This document shows positions 17,465-26,332 of a stretch of DNA of 64,000 bases, in pieces. The notes below the pieces were generated by a model. That model had not been told where the DNA came from. It did not search any database and saw only the letters and a program-made list of their open reading frames with translations. The DNA is from Mycobacterium yunnanensis (GTDB lineage: Bacteria; Actinomycetota; Actinomycetes; Mycobacteriales; Mycobacteriaceae): positions 310,615-374,614 of the forward strand of contig NZ_JACKVK010000011.1 in NCBI RefSeq assembly GCF_025823185.1, in the 5' to 3' direction. The translations under genes were made by a program, and so were the position numbers. The number at the start of each line of letters is the position of its first letter. The stretch's first letter is position 1.

Positions 17465-19414
17465 GTGCAGACCAACTCCGAAGTCACGACGGCGCCGTCG
17501 CGGTCAGCCGGGACCAACCACACCCCGCCGTTTCGTGCCGCACTGGTGCTCGGCGCACTCGGGGTGGTGTTCGGCGACATCGGCACCAGCCCGATCTACA
17601 CCTTGCAGACGTTGTTCGACCCCGCCGACCCCCACCCCGTACCGGTCAGCGTGGACAACGTGTACGGCATCGTGTCCCTCATCTTCTGGTCGGTGATGAT
17701 CATCGTCACGCTGACCTACATCACCCTGGTGATGCGCGCCGACAACGACGGCGAGGGCGGCATCATGGCGCTCATCACGATGCTGAAGCACGGGGCGGCC
17801 TCACGCGGCCGCCGCACGGCGGCGATGCTCGCGGCCCTTGGCTTGTTCGGCGCGTCGCTGTTCTTCGGCGACAGCATGATCACCCCGGCGATCTCGGTGC
17901 TGTCGGCGGTCGAGGGGGTGAAGACCGTGACCTCCAGCCTCGAGGATTGGATCGTGCCGATCACCGCGGTGATCATCGTCATCCTCTTCACGGTGCAGCG
18001 TCACGGGACGGCCAAGGTCGGTCGGTTGTTCGGGCCGGTGATGGTGCTGTGGTTCCTCGCGATCGGCGCCTTCGGCATCGGCGGCATCGTCCAACATCCG
18101 GAGATCTTGCGGGCGCTGTCACCCACCTATGCGCTGTCATTCATGTTCGGCCACTTCCACATTGCGTTCTTCGCACTGGCGGCGGTGGTACTCGCCGTGA
18201 CCGGCGCCGAGGCCCTCTACGCCGACATGGGCCACTTCGGCCGGCGGCCCATCACGTTGGCCTGGCTGTTCATCGTGCTGCCTGCGTTGGTGTGCAACTA
18301 CTTCGGCCAGGGCGCGCTCGTCATCGGCGACCAACGCAACATCAGCGCACCGTTCTTCCTCTTGATACCCGAGTGGGCGCGACTTCCGATGGTGCTGCTC
18401 GCCACGGCGGCCACCATCATCGCCTCGCAAGCCGTCATCACCGGTGCGTTCTCGGTGGCGGCCCAGGCCGCCAAGCTCGGCCTCCTGCCGCGGCTGCGGG
18501 TCGTCCACACCTCGGCGTCGGCCTACGGGCAGGTCTACGTGCCCGCCATCAACTGGATGCTGATGGTGTCGGTGCTGATCCTGGTGTTCGCCTTCGAGAG
18601 CTCGGCGAAACTTGCCTACGCCTACGGCATGGCGGTGATCGGGACCATCACCATCGTCACCCTGTTGTTCTTCTACCTCGCCCGTACGCGGTGGGGTACG
18701 CCGTTGTGGATGGTCGTCATCGGCGGGGGCGCACTGTTGGGCGTCGACGCGCTCTTCCTGGCCGCGAACCTGACGAAGCTGGTGCACGGCGCCTGGCTGC
18801 CGCTCCTGATCGCGGTGGCGGCGTGGACGGTGATGATGACCTGGGAACGGGGACGCAAGCTGGTGACGGCGGCCAGGGAACGCGCCGAGGGCCCGCTGCC
18901 GGAGTTCATCGAGGGGCTGTCGACCTACGATCCGCCCTTGTCGCGGGTGCCAGGCACCGCGGTGTTCCTCAACCGCGGCAAGGAGACCGCGCCGCTGGCG
19001 ATGCGGGCCAACGTCGAGCACAGTCACGTGCGCCACGAGCACGTCGTCATCATGACCATCGAGACCGAACCCGTGCCGCGCATCCCCGACGACCAACGCA
19101 CCGAGGTCGACTCACTCGGGCACATGCAGGACGGAATCGTGCACGTGACAGCGAGATTCGGCTACATGGAGTCGTCGGACGTGCCGGCCGCGCTCCGTCT
19201 GCTGACCGCCGCGGAGACCGAGGGAAGGATCGACGTCGACGAGGCGTCGTACTTCCTGTCGAAGCTGGAACTCGACCCGAGCCCCGAGCCCACGATGTCC
19301 CCGTGGCGCAAGCGGTTGTTCGTCGCGACGTCCTACCTCACGGCCGACGCGGCGGACTTCTTCCATCTCCCCCATGACCGCACGGTGGTCATGGGGTCGC
19401 GCATCGAGTTCTAG
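17465..19414 (+). CDS. kup: Kup-family potassium uptake protein
   Basis: 649 residues, the full Kup/KUP/HAK length. A proton-coupled K+ importer with about 12 membrane helices in the first 440 residues and a cytoplasmic C-terminal part. Signatures are LGALGVVFGDIGTSPIYTLQ, MRADNDGEGGIMALITML, FFGDSMITPAISVLSAVEG and the acidic ADMGHFGRRPI. GTG 17465 follows AAGCAAGGGACACC. Its TAG overlaps the stop of the convergent cation transporter by three bases (19411-19414). Confidence 0.95.
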   Translation: MQTNSEVTTAPSRSAGTNHTPPFRAALVLGALGVVFGDIGTSPIYTLQTLFDPADPHPVPVSVDNVYGIVSLIFWSVMIIVTLTYITLVMRADNDGEGGIMALITMLKHGAASRGRRTAAMLAALGLFGASLFFGDSMITPAISVLSAVEGVKTVTSSLEDWIVPITAVIIVILFTVQRHGTAKVGRLFGPVMVLWFLAIGAFGIGGIVQHPEILRALSPTYALSFMFGHFHIAFFALAAVVLAVTGAEALYADMGHFGRRPITLAWLFIVLPALVCNYFGQGALVIGDQRNISAPFFLLIPEWARLPMVLLATAATIIASQAVITGAFSVAAQAAKLGLLPRLRVVHTSASAYGQVYVPAINWMLMVSVLILVFAFESSAKLAYAYGMAVIGTITIVTLLFFYLARTRWGTPLWMVVIGGGALLGVDALFLAANLTKLVHGAWLPLLIAVAAWTVMMTWERGRKLVTAARERAEGPLPEFIEGLSTYDPPLSRVPGTAVFLNRGKETAPLAMRANVEHSHVRHEHVVIMTIETEPVPRIPDDQRTEVDSLGHMQDGIVHVTARFGYMESSDVPAALRLLTAAETEGRIDVDEASYFLSKLELDPSPEPTMSPWRKRLFVATSYLTADAADFFHLPHDRTVVMGSRIEF

Positions 19415-20145
19415 GGGCGCCCGGCGGCCGACGCCACGTCGGCGTCGTCGTCCAGTCCCCGGGCGGGAGTGCGCAGGATCGGCGGTCGCCACCGCTGCGG
19501 CAGCGACCACAGGATCGCCGCGACGACGCCGACGGCGGCCAGCGACGCCGCGATGAGCAGCGGGCCCGACAGGGTCGGTGCGAGGTTCTCCAGCAGCATG
19601 TAGGCGCCGAAGAGCAGGAACAGCGCGGAGGCGACGATCTGGATCAACCGTTCGGGCAGGTGCTTGCCCGCAACCGCGCCGACCACGATGGCCAGACCGT
19701 CGGCGGCCACCATGCCAAGGGTCGACCCGATCCACACGCCGATCCAGTCGTGGTCGGCGGCCAGCGTGATCGTGGCGATCATGGTCTTGTCGCCGAGCTC
19801 GGCGAGCAGGAAGGCCGACGTGACGACGAAGAACGCCGGCGCAGCGGCCTTGTGGGCGCGACTGGTGTCGGCGTCGGTCAGCTTGTCTCCGCGCAGGGTC
19901 CACGCCGCGAAGAAGACGAACATCACCCCGGCGATGACGCCGAGGAGGTGGGTCGGCAGTGCGGCGCCGAGGTAGTGACCGATGGCCACCGACAAGATGT
20001 GGACGATCGTGGTGGCCGCGGTGATCGCGGCGAGCACGACCCACCAGCGGTAGCGCAGGGCGAACATCATGGCCATGAGTTGGGACTTGTCGCCCATCTC
20101 GGCGACGAAGATCACGGCGAAACTGAGTAGCAGTGCGGCGAGCAC
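19411..20145 (-). CDS. GDT1/TMEM165 (UPF0016) family Mn2+/Ca2+ transporter
   Basis: 244 residues and about six to seven membrane helices in two inverted repeats. Each repeat carries the family ExGDK(S/T) motif: FVAEMGDKSQLMAM near residue 16 and LLAELGDKTMIATI near residue 115. Bacterial members of this family (MneA/MneP-like) export manganese. That role fits the yybP-ykoY riboswitch mapped upstream on the same strand. GTG 20145 has AAGGAG eight bases upstream. The C-terminal tail is short, acidic and cytoplasmic. Confidence 0.92.
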   Translation of the reverse strand: MLAALLLSFAVIFVAEMGDKSQLMAMMFALRYRWWVVLAAITAATTIVHILSVAIGHYLGAALPTHLLGVIAGVMFVFFAAWTLRGDKLTDADTSRAHKAAAPAFFVVTSAFLLAELGDKTMIATITLAADHDWIGVWIGSTLGMVAADGLAIVVGAVAGKHLPERLIQIVASALFLLFGAYMLLENLAPTLSGPLLIAASLAAVGVVAAILWSLPQRWRPPILRTPARGLDDDADVASAAGRP

Positions 20146-20185
20146 CCATCACTCCTTGGTCGGTGGGCGTCGCGGGGGTTCGTAG

Positions 20186-20322
20186 TACGCGCCTCCGGCC
20201 GACGACCCAATGGTCACAGCGGCCGAAGGTCTCGCCCACCGGATGACGTTCCGGTCTCGGCGGCCGGGCGGCGCACGCGCTGCCAGCATGTCGACTGCCG
20301 AGTTGGGGGCTACTCCCCTTCG
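20186..20322 (-). ncRNA. yybP-ykoY manganese riboswitch
   Basis: Read on the minus strand from 20322, the leader begins with GAAGGGGAGTAGCCCCC, then has AGTCGACATGCTGGC, then GGGCGAGACCTTCGGCC (complement of 20221-20237), and closes with GGCCGGAGG. These are the conserved L1 and L3 elements of the yybP-ykoY motif (GGGGAGUAGC, CAU-CUGG, GAGACCUU(U/C)GGCC). The RNA ends about 40 bases before the start of the GDT1-family gene, a class of gene this riboswitch is known to control in response to Mn2+. Exact ends are estimated. Confidence 0.88.
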
Positions 20323-20330
20323 TTGCCACG

Positions 20331-20360
20331 ACCATACCCGCCGACCGTCCGTGCCCGCAA
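20331..20360 (-). promoter_or_regulatory. Candidate sigma-A-type promoter of the riboswitch transcript
   Basis: On the minus strand TTGCGG (complement of 20355-20360) and TATGGT (complement of 20331-20336) are separated by 18 bases. A start site about seven bases downstream would fall at 20323-20325, exactly where the conserved riboswitch sequence begins. Confidence 0.55.
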
Positions 20361-20653
20361 CTGCGGTGACACGAAATGCCAACGCAAACAATGAGTTTGG
20401 GCACCATGGCCGGACGAGTTCGGGTACCCGGAATTCATCAGCCGGGGTTGCCCCGACGGGTCTCGGCGGCCCTCGGCCACCGGACTTCGGCGGACGACAC
20501 GACGGCGCTCGGTGGGGCGTGCGCGACGGTTGAGGCTCGTGAGACGAGTACCGACGGCGGCAGCGGCGCACGCCTGCGCGTCGTGCGATCCGTCGTCGGC
20601 ACCGTGCCCTATCTTGGACCGTCGGTGACGAACGAGGTGAGGAGGAAGCCAGG

Positions 20654-22123
20654 GTGGACGGCACGGCCGAGACGACGGCATCCGAGCTCCTCGACCTCAA
20701 CCGCGACATCCAGGGCTCGCCGACCATCCGCCTGCTGAGCACCCTCAACCTGGGCGTCTACGGCACGCTGATGGAACGTCACCTGGGCGACGGCGTGATC
20801 GGCGAGACCGACCTGGTGGTCCGGTTGGAGCGCGACCTCGACCAACTGGGACGCCCGGGCGGCGAGCAGTCGGGCCTCGCGCTGATCAAGTCGTGGGCGA
20901 GCCAGGGCTGGCTGCACCGCGTCGCGGACGAACGCTCCGGGGTGGAACGCAACCTCTGCTACCTGACCCAGGATGCGCGACAGGCGTTGGACTTCCTGCG
21001 GGGGCTGCGCCGCCAGGACACCATCGCCACCGGCGGCTCGATCACCGGCATCGCCGCCCGACTCAAGCAGGTCGCCCTGCGCGTCGGCAACGATCCCGAC
21101 CGGATACGGGCGGGCATCGAGGCCGAGATCACCGCTCTGCACGCCGCGCTGGAGGCCCTCGACCGCGGCGACGACGTGACCGACGTGGCCGAGCCGGATC
21201 TGACCGACGCCTACGACGAAGCCCGCGCCATCGCGTTGCAGATGGAGCGGCTGATCACCGACATCGGCCAGTACGGCACGATGATCGAGCGGGCCACCGC
21301 CACGCTCGACGAGCCCATCGACAGCAACGTCGAGTACCGCGATCGCCAGCGCCAGATGTACGCCGACTACCAGGCCGCCTGGGACTCGCAGGGCCGTGAC
21401 TCCCACCGCGCGTTCCTGCGGATGATCAACGACCCGGATCAGCGTGCCGAGTTCGAGGCCGACGTCGCGGCCGTGGCCGAGGCCCTGCCCGCGCTCGATC
21501 CGGCCCTGCGCAAGGTGATGGCGGGGTTCTTCGAACTGGTGGGCCACCAGATCGACGAGGTCGAGCGCATCCAGCAGCGGTGCGCTCAACGGGTCAAGCG
21601 CTTCACCGCGTTCGGCACCCTCGAGCAGAGCCGCGGCGTGGCCCGGCAACTCAACGAGGCGATCGGCGCTGCCCGCACCCTGCTGAAGTCGTCGCTGACC
21701 GATTCGCGCCTCGACCTGGAGCTGCCCCTCGCCCGGCACGCCATCAGCTCGATCGGGGCGCTGAGCTTCCGCATCGGCGACCTGTCCAGCCCGCGCCCGG
21801 CCCGCCCCGCCGACGGCGAGGTCGACCTGTCGAGCTTCGCCGCGCTGACGACGCAGGTCGACGCCCCCGCCATGTCGGAGTTGGTCAACGCCGCACTCGC
21901 CGACGGCCCGCTGTCGCTGCCCGATGCCGTTCGGATGCTCGACTCGGCCTATCTGGGCCATGTCATTGTGCTGTGGTCCTGGGCCCTCAAACAGCCCGCT
22001 GCCGCCGGCGGCACGCAGTCGACCACGGTGCGCTTTCAGTCCCTGGACGGTCGCGACCGTGAGATGGAGGTTCCGCACCTGATGTTCACCGAACCGGTGT
22101 CGAGCTTGGTGGGGGCGTCGTGA
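20654..22123 (+). CDS. jetA: JetA/EptA/MksF (DUF3375), kleisin-like subunit of MukBEF-like condensin
   Basis: 489 residues matching the DUF3375 family, the MukF-like kleisin of Wadjet/MksBEF systems. The N-terminal winged-helix part includes SPTIRLLSTLNLGVYGTLM and a helix-rich middle, and the C-terminal part has AMSELVNAALADGPLSLPDA and LGHVIVLWSWALKQ. Together with JetB it bridges the SMC heads of JetC to form a loop-extruding complex. GTG 20654 follows GGAGGAAGCCAGG. Its stop overlaps the jetB GTG (GTGA). In M. smegmatis the equivalent EptA belongs to the plasmid-restricting EptABCD operon. Confidence 0.88.
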   Translation: MDGTAETTASELLDLNRDIQGSPTIRLLSTLNLGVYGTLMERHLGDGVIGETDLVVRLERDLDQLGRPGGEQSGLALIKSWASQGWLHRVADERSGVERNLCYLTQDARQALDFLRGLRRQDTIATGGSITGIAARLKQVALRVGNDPDRIRAGIEAEITALHAALEALDRGDDVTDVAEPDLTDAYDEARAIALQMERLITDIGQYGTMIERATATLDEPIDSNVEYRDRQRQMYADYQAAWDSQGRDSHRAFLRMINDPDQRAEFEADVAAVAEALPALDPALRKVMAGFFELVGHQIDEVERIQQRCAQRVKRFTAFGTLEQSRGVARQLNEAIGAARTLLKSSLTDSRLDLELPLARHAISSIGALSFRIGDLSSPRPARPADGEVDLSSFAALTTQVDAPAMSELVNAALADGPLSLPDAVRMLDSAYLGHVIVLWSWALKQPAAAGGTQSTTVRFQSLDGRDREMEVPHLMFTEPVSSLVGAS

Positions 22124-22815
22124 CGGCGCCGGACTACTCGGGCTTCTCGGATCTCCCCCAGGTCGACCAGTCGGCCCGTCCGCCGCATCAGCGCAAGCCG
22201 CGTTTCGACGGTGACGTGAGCGAGCTGCCCGACCGTGCGTGCTGGGCGCTGCAGCATCTGCTGACCCGCCGCTACATCAGCGCCGAGACCGAACGCGACC
22301 TGTACACCTGGGTTCTGGAGTACCGCAGTCAGCTGACCGTCCGACTGTCCGAACTCGACCTGGTGTTGAAGGTCGTCGACGGGGTGGACGTCGCCTTCGT
22401 CGAGCAGGCCCGCTACGAGTCGGCACGGGGGGTCAAGCTGCTTCGCCGCGAGCCGCTGGGCACCTACGACTCCATCCTGGCTCTACACCTCGCCCAGATG
22501 ATGCGGGCCGCCGGTGACGACACCGTGCTGATCAGCCGTGACGAGGTGCACGGCCTGTTCGCCGGGGTGCTCAACGACGTCGACCGCGACGCGGTCACCT
22601 TCACCGCCAGAATCGACGGCGCCATCGCGAGGCTGACGGGACTGGAGATCCTGCGCCGCAGCCGCGACGACGAGGACAGCTACACCGTCAGCCCCGTCAT
22701 CACCGCAGTCATGACGGCGTCGGTGATCAGCGAGTTACACCAGCAGTTCGAGTCAATCCTCAACGGTGGAAGCACCGGCCTGCCAAGCGAAGTGGACGTG
22801 TCACCGGATGTCTGA
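22120..22815 (+). CDS. jetB: JetB/EptB/MksE (DUF4194), MukE-like subunit
   Basis: 231 residues, DUF4194-like, the KITE/MukE-type winged-helix partner of the kleisin. Features are LPDRACWALQHLLTRRYISA, then YESARGVKLLRREPLGTYDS and LALHLAQMMRAAGDDTVLIS, and a final YTVSPVITAVMTASVISELH. It is coupled to jetA by GTGA overlap and its own stop lies eight bases inside jetC. The order A-B-C is that of type I Wadjet and of mycobacterial EptABC. Confidence 0.85.
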   Translation: MTAPDYSGFSDLPQVDQSARPPHQRKPRFDGDVSELPDRACWALQHLLTRRYISAETERDLYTWVLEYRSQLTVRLSELDLVLKVVDGVDVAFVEQARYESARGVKLLRREPLGTYDSILALHLAQMMRAAGDDTVLISRDEVHGLFAGVLNDVDRDAVTFTARIDGAIARLTGLEILRRSRDDEDSYTVSPVITAVMTASVISELHQQFESILNGGSTGLPSEVDVSPDV

Positions 22816-25800
22816 GCAATTCCACCTGTCCCGCCTTCAGGTGATCAACTGGGGTGTCTTCGACGGCTACCACTCGATTCCGTTCAGCGAGGGCGGCGCG
22901 TTGATCGCCGGCGCGTCCGGCAGCGGCAAGTCCTCGCTGCTGGACGCGATCTCGCTGGGGTTCCTGCCGTTCAACCGCCGCAACTTCAACGCCTCGGGTG
23001 ACAATTCGGCGGCCGGGTCCAATGCCGGACGCCGCACCGTCGACAAGTACGTCCGCGGAGCGTGGGGCCAACGCAGCGAGGCGGGCGCCAGCAAGGTCAT
23101 GTACCTGCGGGGCGACGGCGCCGCGTGGTCGGCGGTCGCGGTCACCTACACCAGCAACACCGGTCGCGCCGTGACCGGGCTGGTGCTCAAATGGCTGACC
23201 GGAGAATCCCGGTCGGATTCCTCGAGCCGGTTCGTGCTGGCCGACGGCGACCGCGACGTCGAGGACGTCTGCAACCGGTGGGCCGCGAACCGCTTCGACG
23301 CGAGCGTGTTCAGAGACAACTGGAGGTTCTCGACCAAGGTCGAATCGCAGTACCTGGCACAGCTGTACGCGACGATCGGCATTCGCGCCTCCGACGCCGC
23401 CCAGCAGCTGCTCGGAAAGGCCAAGTCGCTCAAGAGCGTTGGTGGTCTCGAGCAATTCGTCCGGGAGTTCATGCTCGACGAGCCCAGCAGCCTCACCCGC
23501 CTCCCCGACGCGCTCAAGCAGATCGACCCCCTGGTCGACGCCCGTGAGTTGCTCGCCGTCGCCCAGCGCAAGCGCAAGATCCTCGGCGACATCGAGAAGA
23601 TCCAGCAGCGCTACGGCTCGGAGTCCTCCGACCTCGGCATCATCGACCTCGTCGACGCGCCGATGGTGCGCGCCTACACCGATCACGTGCGGCTCGCTCA
23701 GGCCCCGGCGCAGATCGACTCGCTCGACGCCACCATCGACCAGCTCGGCAACGAGTACGAGGACGTCACCAGGTCGCTCAATCTGGCCAAGGCCGAGGCG
23801 GATTCGCTCAATGCGCAGATCAGCGGATCCAGCGCCAGCATCGGGCCGCTGCAATCGCAGGTGGCCGCGGCCGAGGCGCACGCCGAGGAGGTGTCGCGTC
23901 GCCGCGCCGCCTACGAGGCCATGCTGGCGCCCCATGGGGCGGACGTCCCGGAGACGGCCGACGAATTCTGGAATCTGCGGGAGGAACTCAGCACGCAGGC
24001 CAACGAGCTGCTCGCCCGGCTGGATCGCAGCCGGGAGGCCTCCACCGACGCCGAGTACGCCCAGAAGCTCGCGCGCATCGCCCGCGACGACGCCGCCAAG
24101 GAACTGCGCCGGGTGGAGCACGTCGGGTCGGCGTTGCCCGAGTCGGCCATCACGATGCGCGACCACATCTGCGCCGCCGTCGGCGTGGAGCCCGGTGACT
24201 TGCCCTACATCGCCGAATTGATGGACCTGCGGCCCGAGCACGGCCGCTGGCGCGTGGCGGTGGAGAAGGTGTTGCGGGGCGTGGGGCTACGACTGTTGGT
24301 GCCCGACAGCCACTACGCGGCCGCGCTGCGATTCGTCAACGAGACCAACATGGGCGGCCGGCTGCAGCTGCATCACGTTCGCGCGAAGTTCGTCGGCGCC
24401 CAGGCCGTCGACGCCGAACCGAACACGTTGGCGGGCAAGCTCTTCGTCGTCGACCCGGGCCATCCCTGCGCGGCCGAGGCAGCCGACGTCGTCGCCGCGG
24501 CCGGTGACCACGTCTGCGTCGACACTCCGGACGTGTTCCCCCGCTTCCGCCGCGCGGTCACCGACGCGGGTCTCTACAAGGATTCCGACCGCCTCGCCGT
24601 CAAGGACGACCGGCGTCCACTTCGCCAGGCGGACTACATCTTCCAGGGTGACGTCGCAGCCAAGATCGACGCCTTGACCGTCGACCTGGCCGCGGCCGAG
24701 CAGTCCTATCACCAGGCGCGCAGCGCCGCCGACGCCATTGCCACCGAGCGCCAGCTCGCGCGCGACCGTGCGGCGGCGTGCAAGGCGATCTGCGAGCAGT
24801 TCCCCCAGTGGAACCAGGTCGACGTCGACTCCGCCGACGGGCACGCCGACCGCCTACGCGATCAGTACGAGTTGCTGCTCGCCGAGCACCCCGACATCGA
24901 GGCGCTCAACGCCAGGGCCGACGAATGCTGGGAGCAGATTCAGACTCTGATGACGCGCCGCGGCGCGATCCAGACGCGCCGCGACGACCTCGACCAACGA
25001 CGGACTCGACTACTCGAACTCGTCGAACGCCTTGCCCCGGCATTCGTGTCGGAACCGTTGACCGAACTCCTGGACCGCTACGCCGGCGACGTCCCGGTGA
25101 CGTTGGACGTGCTCAGCCCCGAGCCGCACCGCGAGGCCGTCTTCACCGCGATCCGGCGCGAACGCGAGCAGTTGCGGGAGAGTCGCCGGCGTTCCTACGA
25201 CGAACTGGCCCGCATCCTCAACACCTTCGACACCGCGTTCCCCGACGCCGTCCCCAACGACAGCGACGTCTTCGACGAGCGGGTGCACGACTACGTCGCG
25301 CTGTGCAGGCACATCGACGAGCGCGAGCTGCCCGAGGCCTACGAGCGGATGATGCGCCTGGTCACCGAGCAGGCACCGGATGCGATCCTGACGCTGCACC
25401 GGGTGGCCGAGCAGGAGACCCGGCGCATCAGCGAGCAGATCACCAGGGTCAACACCGGCCTGGGCGCGGTGGAGTTCAACCGCGGCACCCGGTTGACGCT
25501 GCGCGCCACCCCGCGCAGCTTGACCGCGGTCACCGAGCTCACCGAGATCGTCAGGGCCATCTCCCGGCGGATCGCCGAGGTCGGCCTGGGCGACAAGCAG
25601 GCGATCCTGGACCAGTACGCCGACATCCTGCGGTTGCGAAACCGGTTGGCGTCGACCGCGCCCGAGGACAAGGCGTGGACCCGTGACGCGCTCGACGTGC
25701 GCAACCGCTTCACCTTCGACTGCGCCGAGTGGGACGTCGCCACCGAGGACCTGATTCGCACGCACAGCAACGCCGGCGACAACTCCGGCGGCGAGCAGGA

Positions 25801-26188
25801 GAAGCTGATGGCCTTCTGTCTGGCCGGTGCGCTGAGCTTCAACCTGGCTGCGCCCTCCAGCGTGGAATCAGACGAAGCCAACCGTCCGGTCTTCGCCCAG
25901 CTGATGCTCGACGAGGCGTTCTCCAAGTCCGACCCGCAGTTCGCGCAGCAGGCGCTGCAGGCGTTCCGCAAGTTCGGCTTTCAGCTCGTCATCGTCGCCA
26001 CGGTGCAGAACGCCACCACCATCCAGCCGTACATCGACAGCGTGGTGATGGTGTCCAAGGCCGACGCCACCGGGCGCAACGCCCGCCCGGTCGCGACGGT
26101 GGCGACCAAGACCATCTCAGACTTCACCGCACTGAAGCAGGACATGATGGCCTCGGCGGCTGCGGCGCGGGTGCCGGCGACCGTCTGA
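22808..26188 (+). CDS. jetC: JetC/EptC/MksB, SMC-like ATPase
   Basis: 1126 residues. An SMC/Rad50/MukB-type ATPase: Walker A GASGSGKSS at residues 35-43, two long coiled coils, a hinge around residues 455-600, the ABC signature NSGGEQEK near 993 and Walker B AQLMLDEAFSKSD near 1031-1043. ATP-driven dimerisation with JetA and JetB extrudes DNA loops. ATG 22808 overlaps jetB; the frame is open to 22766, but that lies inside jetB. The expected fourth gene, the toprim nuclease JetD, does not follow: 145 bases later a copper oxidase begins. The complex may therefore act in chromosome organisation rather than plasmid cleavage, or use a nuclease encoded elsewhere. Confidence 0.93.
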   Translation: MSEQFHLSRLQVINWGVFDGYHSIPFSEGGALIAGASGSGKSSLLDAISLGFLPFNRRNFNASGDNSAAGSNAGRRTVDKYVRGAWGQRSEAGASKVMYLRGDGAAWSAVAVTYTSNTGRAVTGLVLKWLTGESRSDSSSRFVLADGDRDVEDVCNRWAANRFDASVFRDNWRFSTKVESQYLAQLYATIGIRASDAAQQLLGKAKSLKSVGGLEQFVREFMLDEPSSLTRLPDALKQIDPLVDARELLAVAQRKRKILGDIEKIQQRYGSESSDLGIIDLVDAPMVRAYTDHVRLAQAPAQIDSLDATIDQLGNEYEDVTRSLNLAKAEADSLNAQISGSSASIGPLQSQVAAAEAHAEEVSRRRAAYEAMLAPHGADVPETADEFWNLREELSTQANELLARLDRSREASTDAEYAQKLARIARDDAAKELRRVEHVGSALPESAITMRDHICAAVGVEPGDLPYIAELMDLRPEHGRWRVAVEKVLRGVGLRLLVPDSHYAAALRFVNETNMGGRLQLHHVRAKFVGAQAVDAEPNTLAGKLFVVDPGHPCAAEAADVVAAAGDHVCVDTPDVFPRFRRAVTDAGLYKDSDRLAVKDDRRPLRQADYIFQGDVAAKIDALTVDLAAAEQSYHQARSAADAIATERQLARDRAAACKAICEQFPQWNQVDVDSADGHADRLRDQYELLLAEHPDIEALNARADECWEQIQTLMTRRGAIQTRRDDLDQRRTRLLELVERLAPAFVSEPLTELLDRYAGDVPVTLDVLSPEPHREAVFTAIRREREQLRESRRRSYDELARILNTFDTAFPDAVPNDSDVFDERVHDYVALCRHIDERELPEAYERMMRLVTEQAPDAILTLHRVAEQETRRISEQITRVNTGLGAVEFNRGTRLTLRATPRSLTAVTELTEIVRAISRRIAEVGLGDKQAILDQYADILRLRNRLASTAPEDKAWTRDALDVRNRFTFDCAEWDVATEDLIRTHSNAGDNSGGEQEKLMAFCLAGALSFNLAAPSSVESDEANRPVFAQLMLDEAFSKSDPQFAQQALQAFRKFGFQLVIVATVQNATTIQPYIDSVVMVSKADATGRNARPVATVATKTISDFTALKQDMMASAAAARVPATV

Positions 26189-26332
26189 GGCGTAGCAGAA
26201 CCGCTGGCGTGCCACAAGGGCCTGACGAAGGAGGCTGCCGCCGGCACGACCGGCCCGTCGGCTGATTCGTAGGCCGGTCACGCACCGAAGACTCGAGGGG
26301 TCCGCTCGATCGACCACCCCCCCGGAGGATTC

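Noticed and set aside
26189..26332. A degraded jetD gene after jetC
   Set aside because: Only 144 bases are available and none of the frames shows toprim or DUF2220-like sequence.
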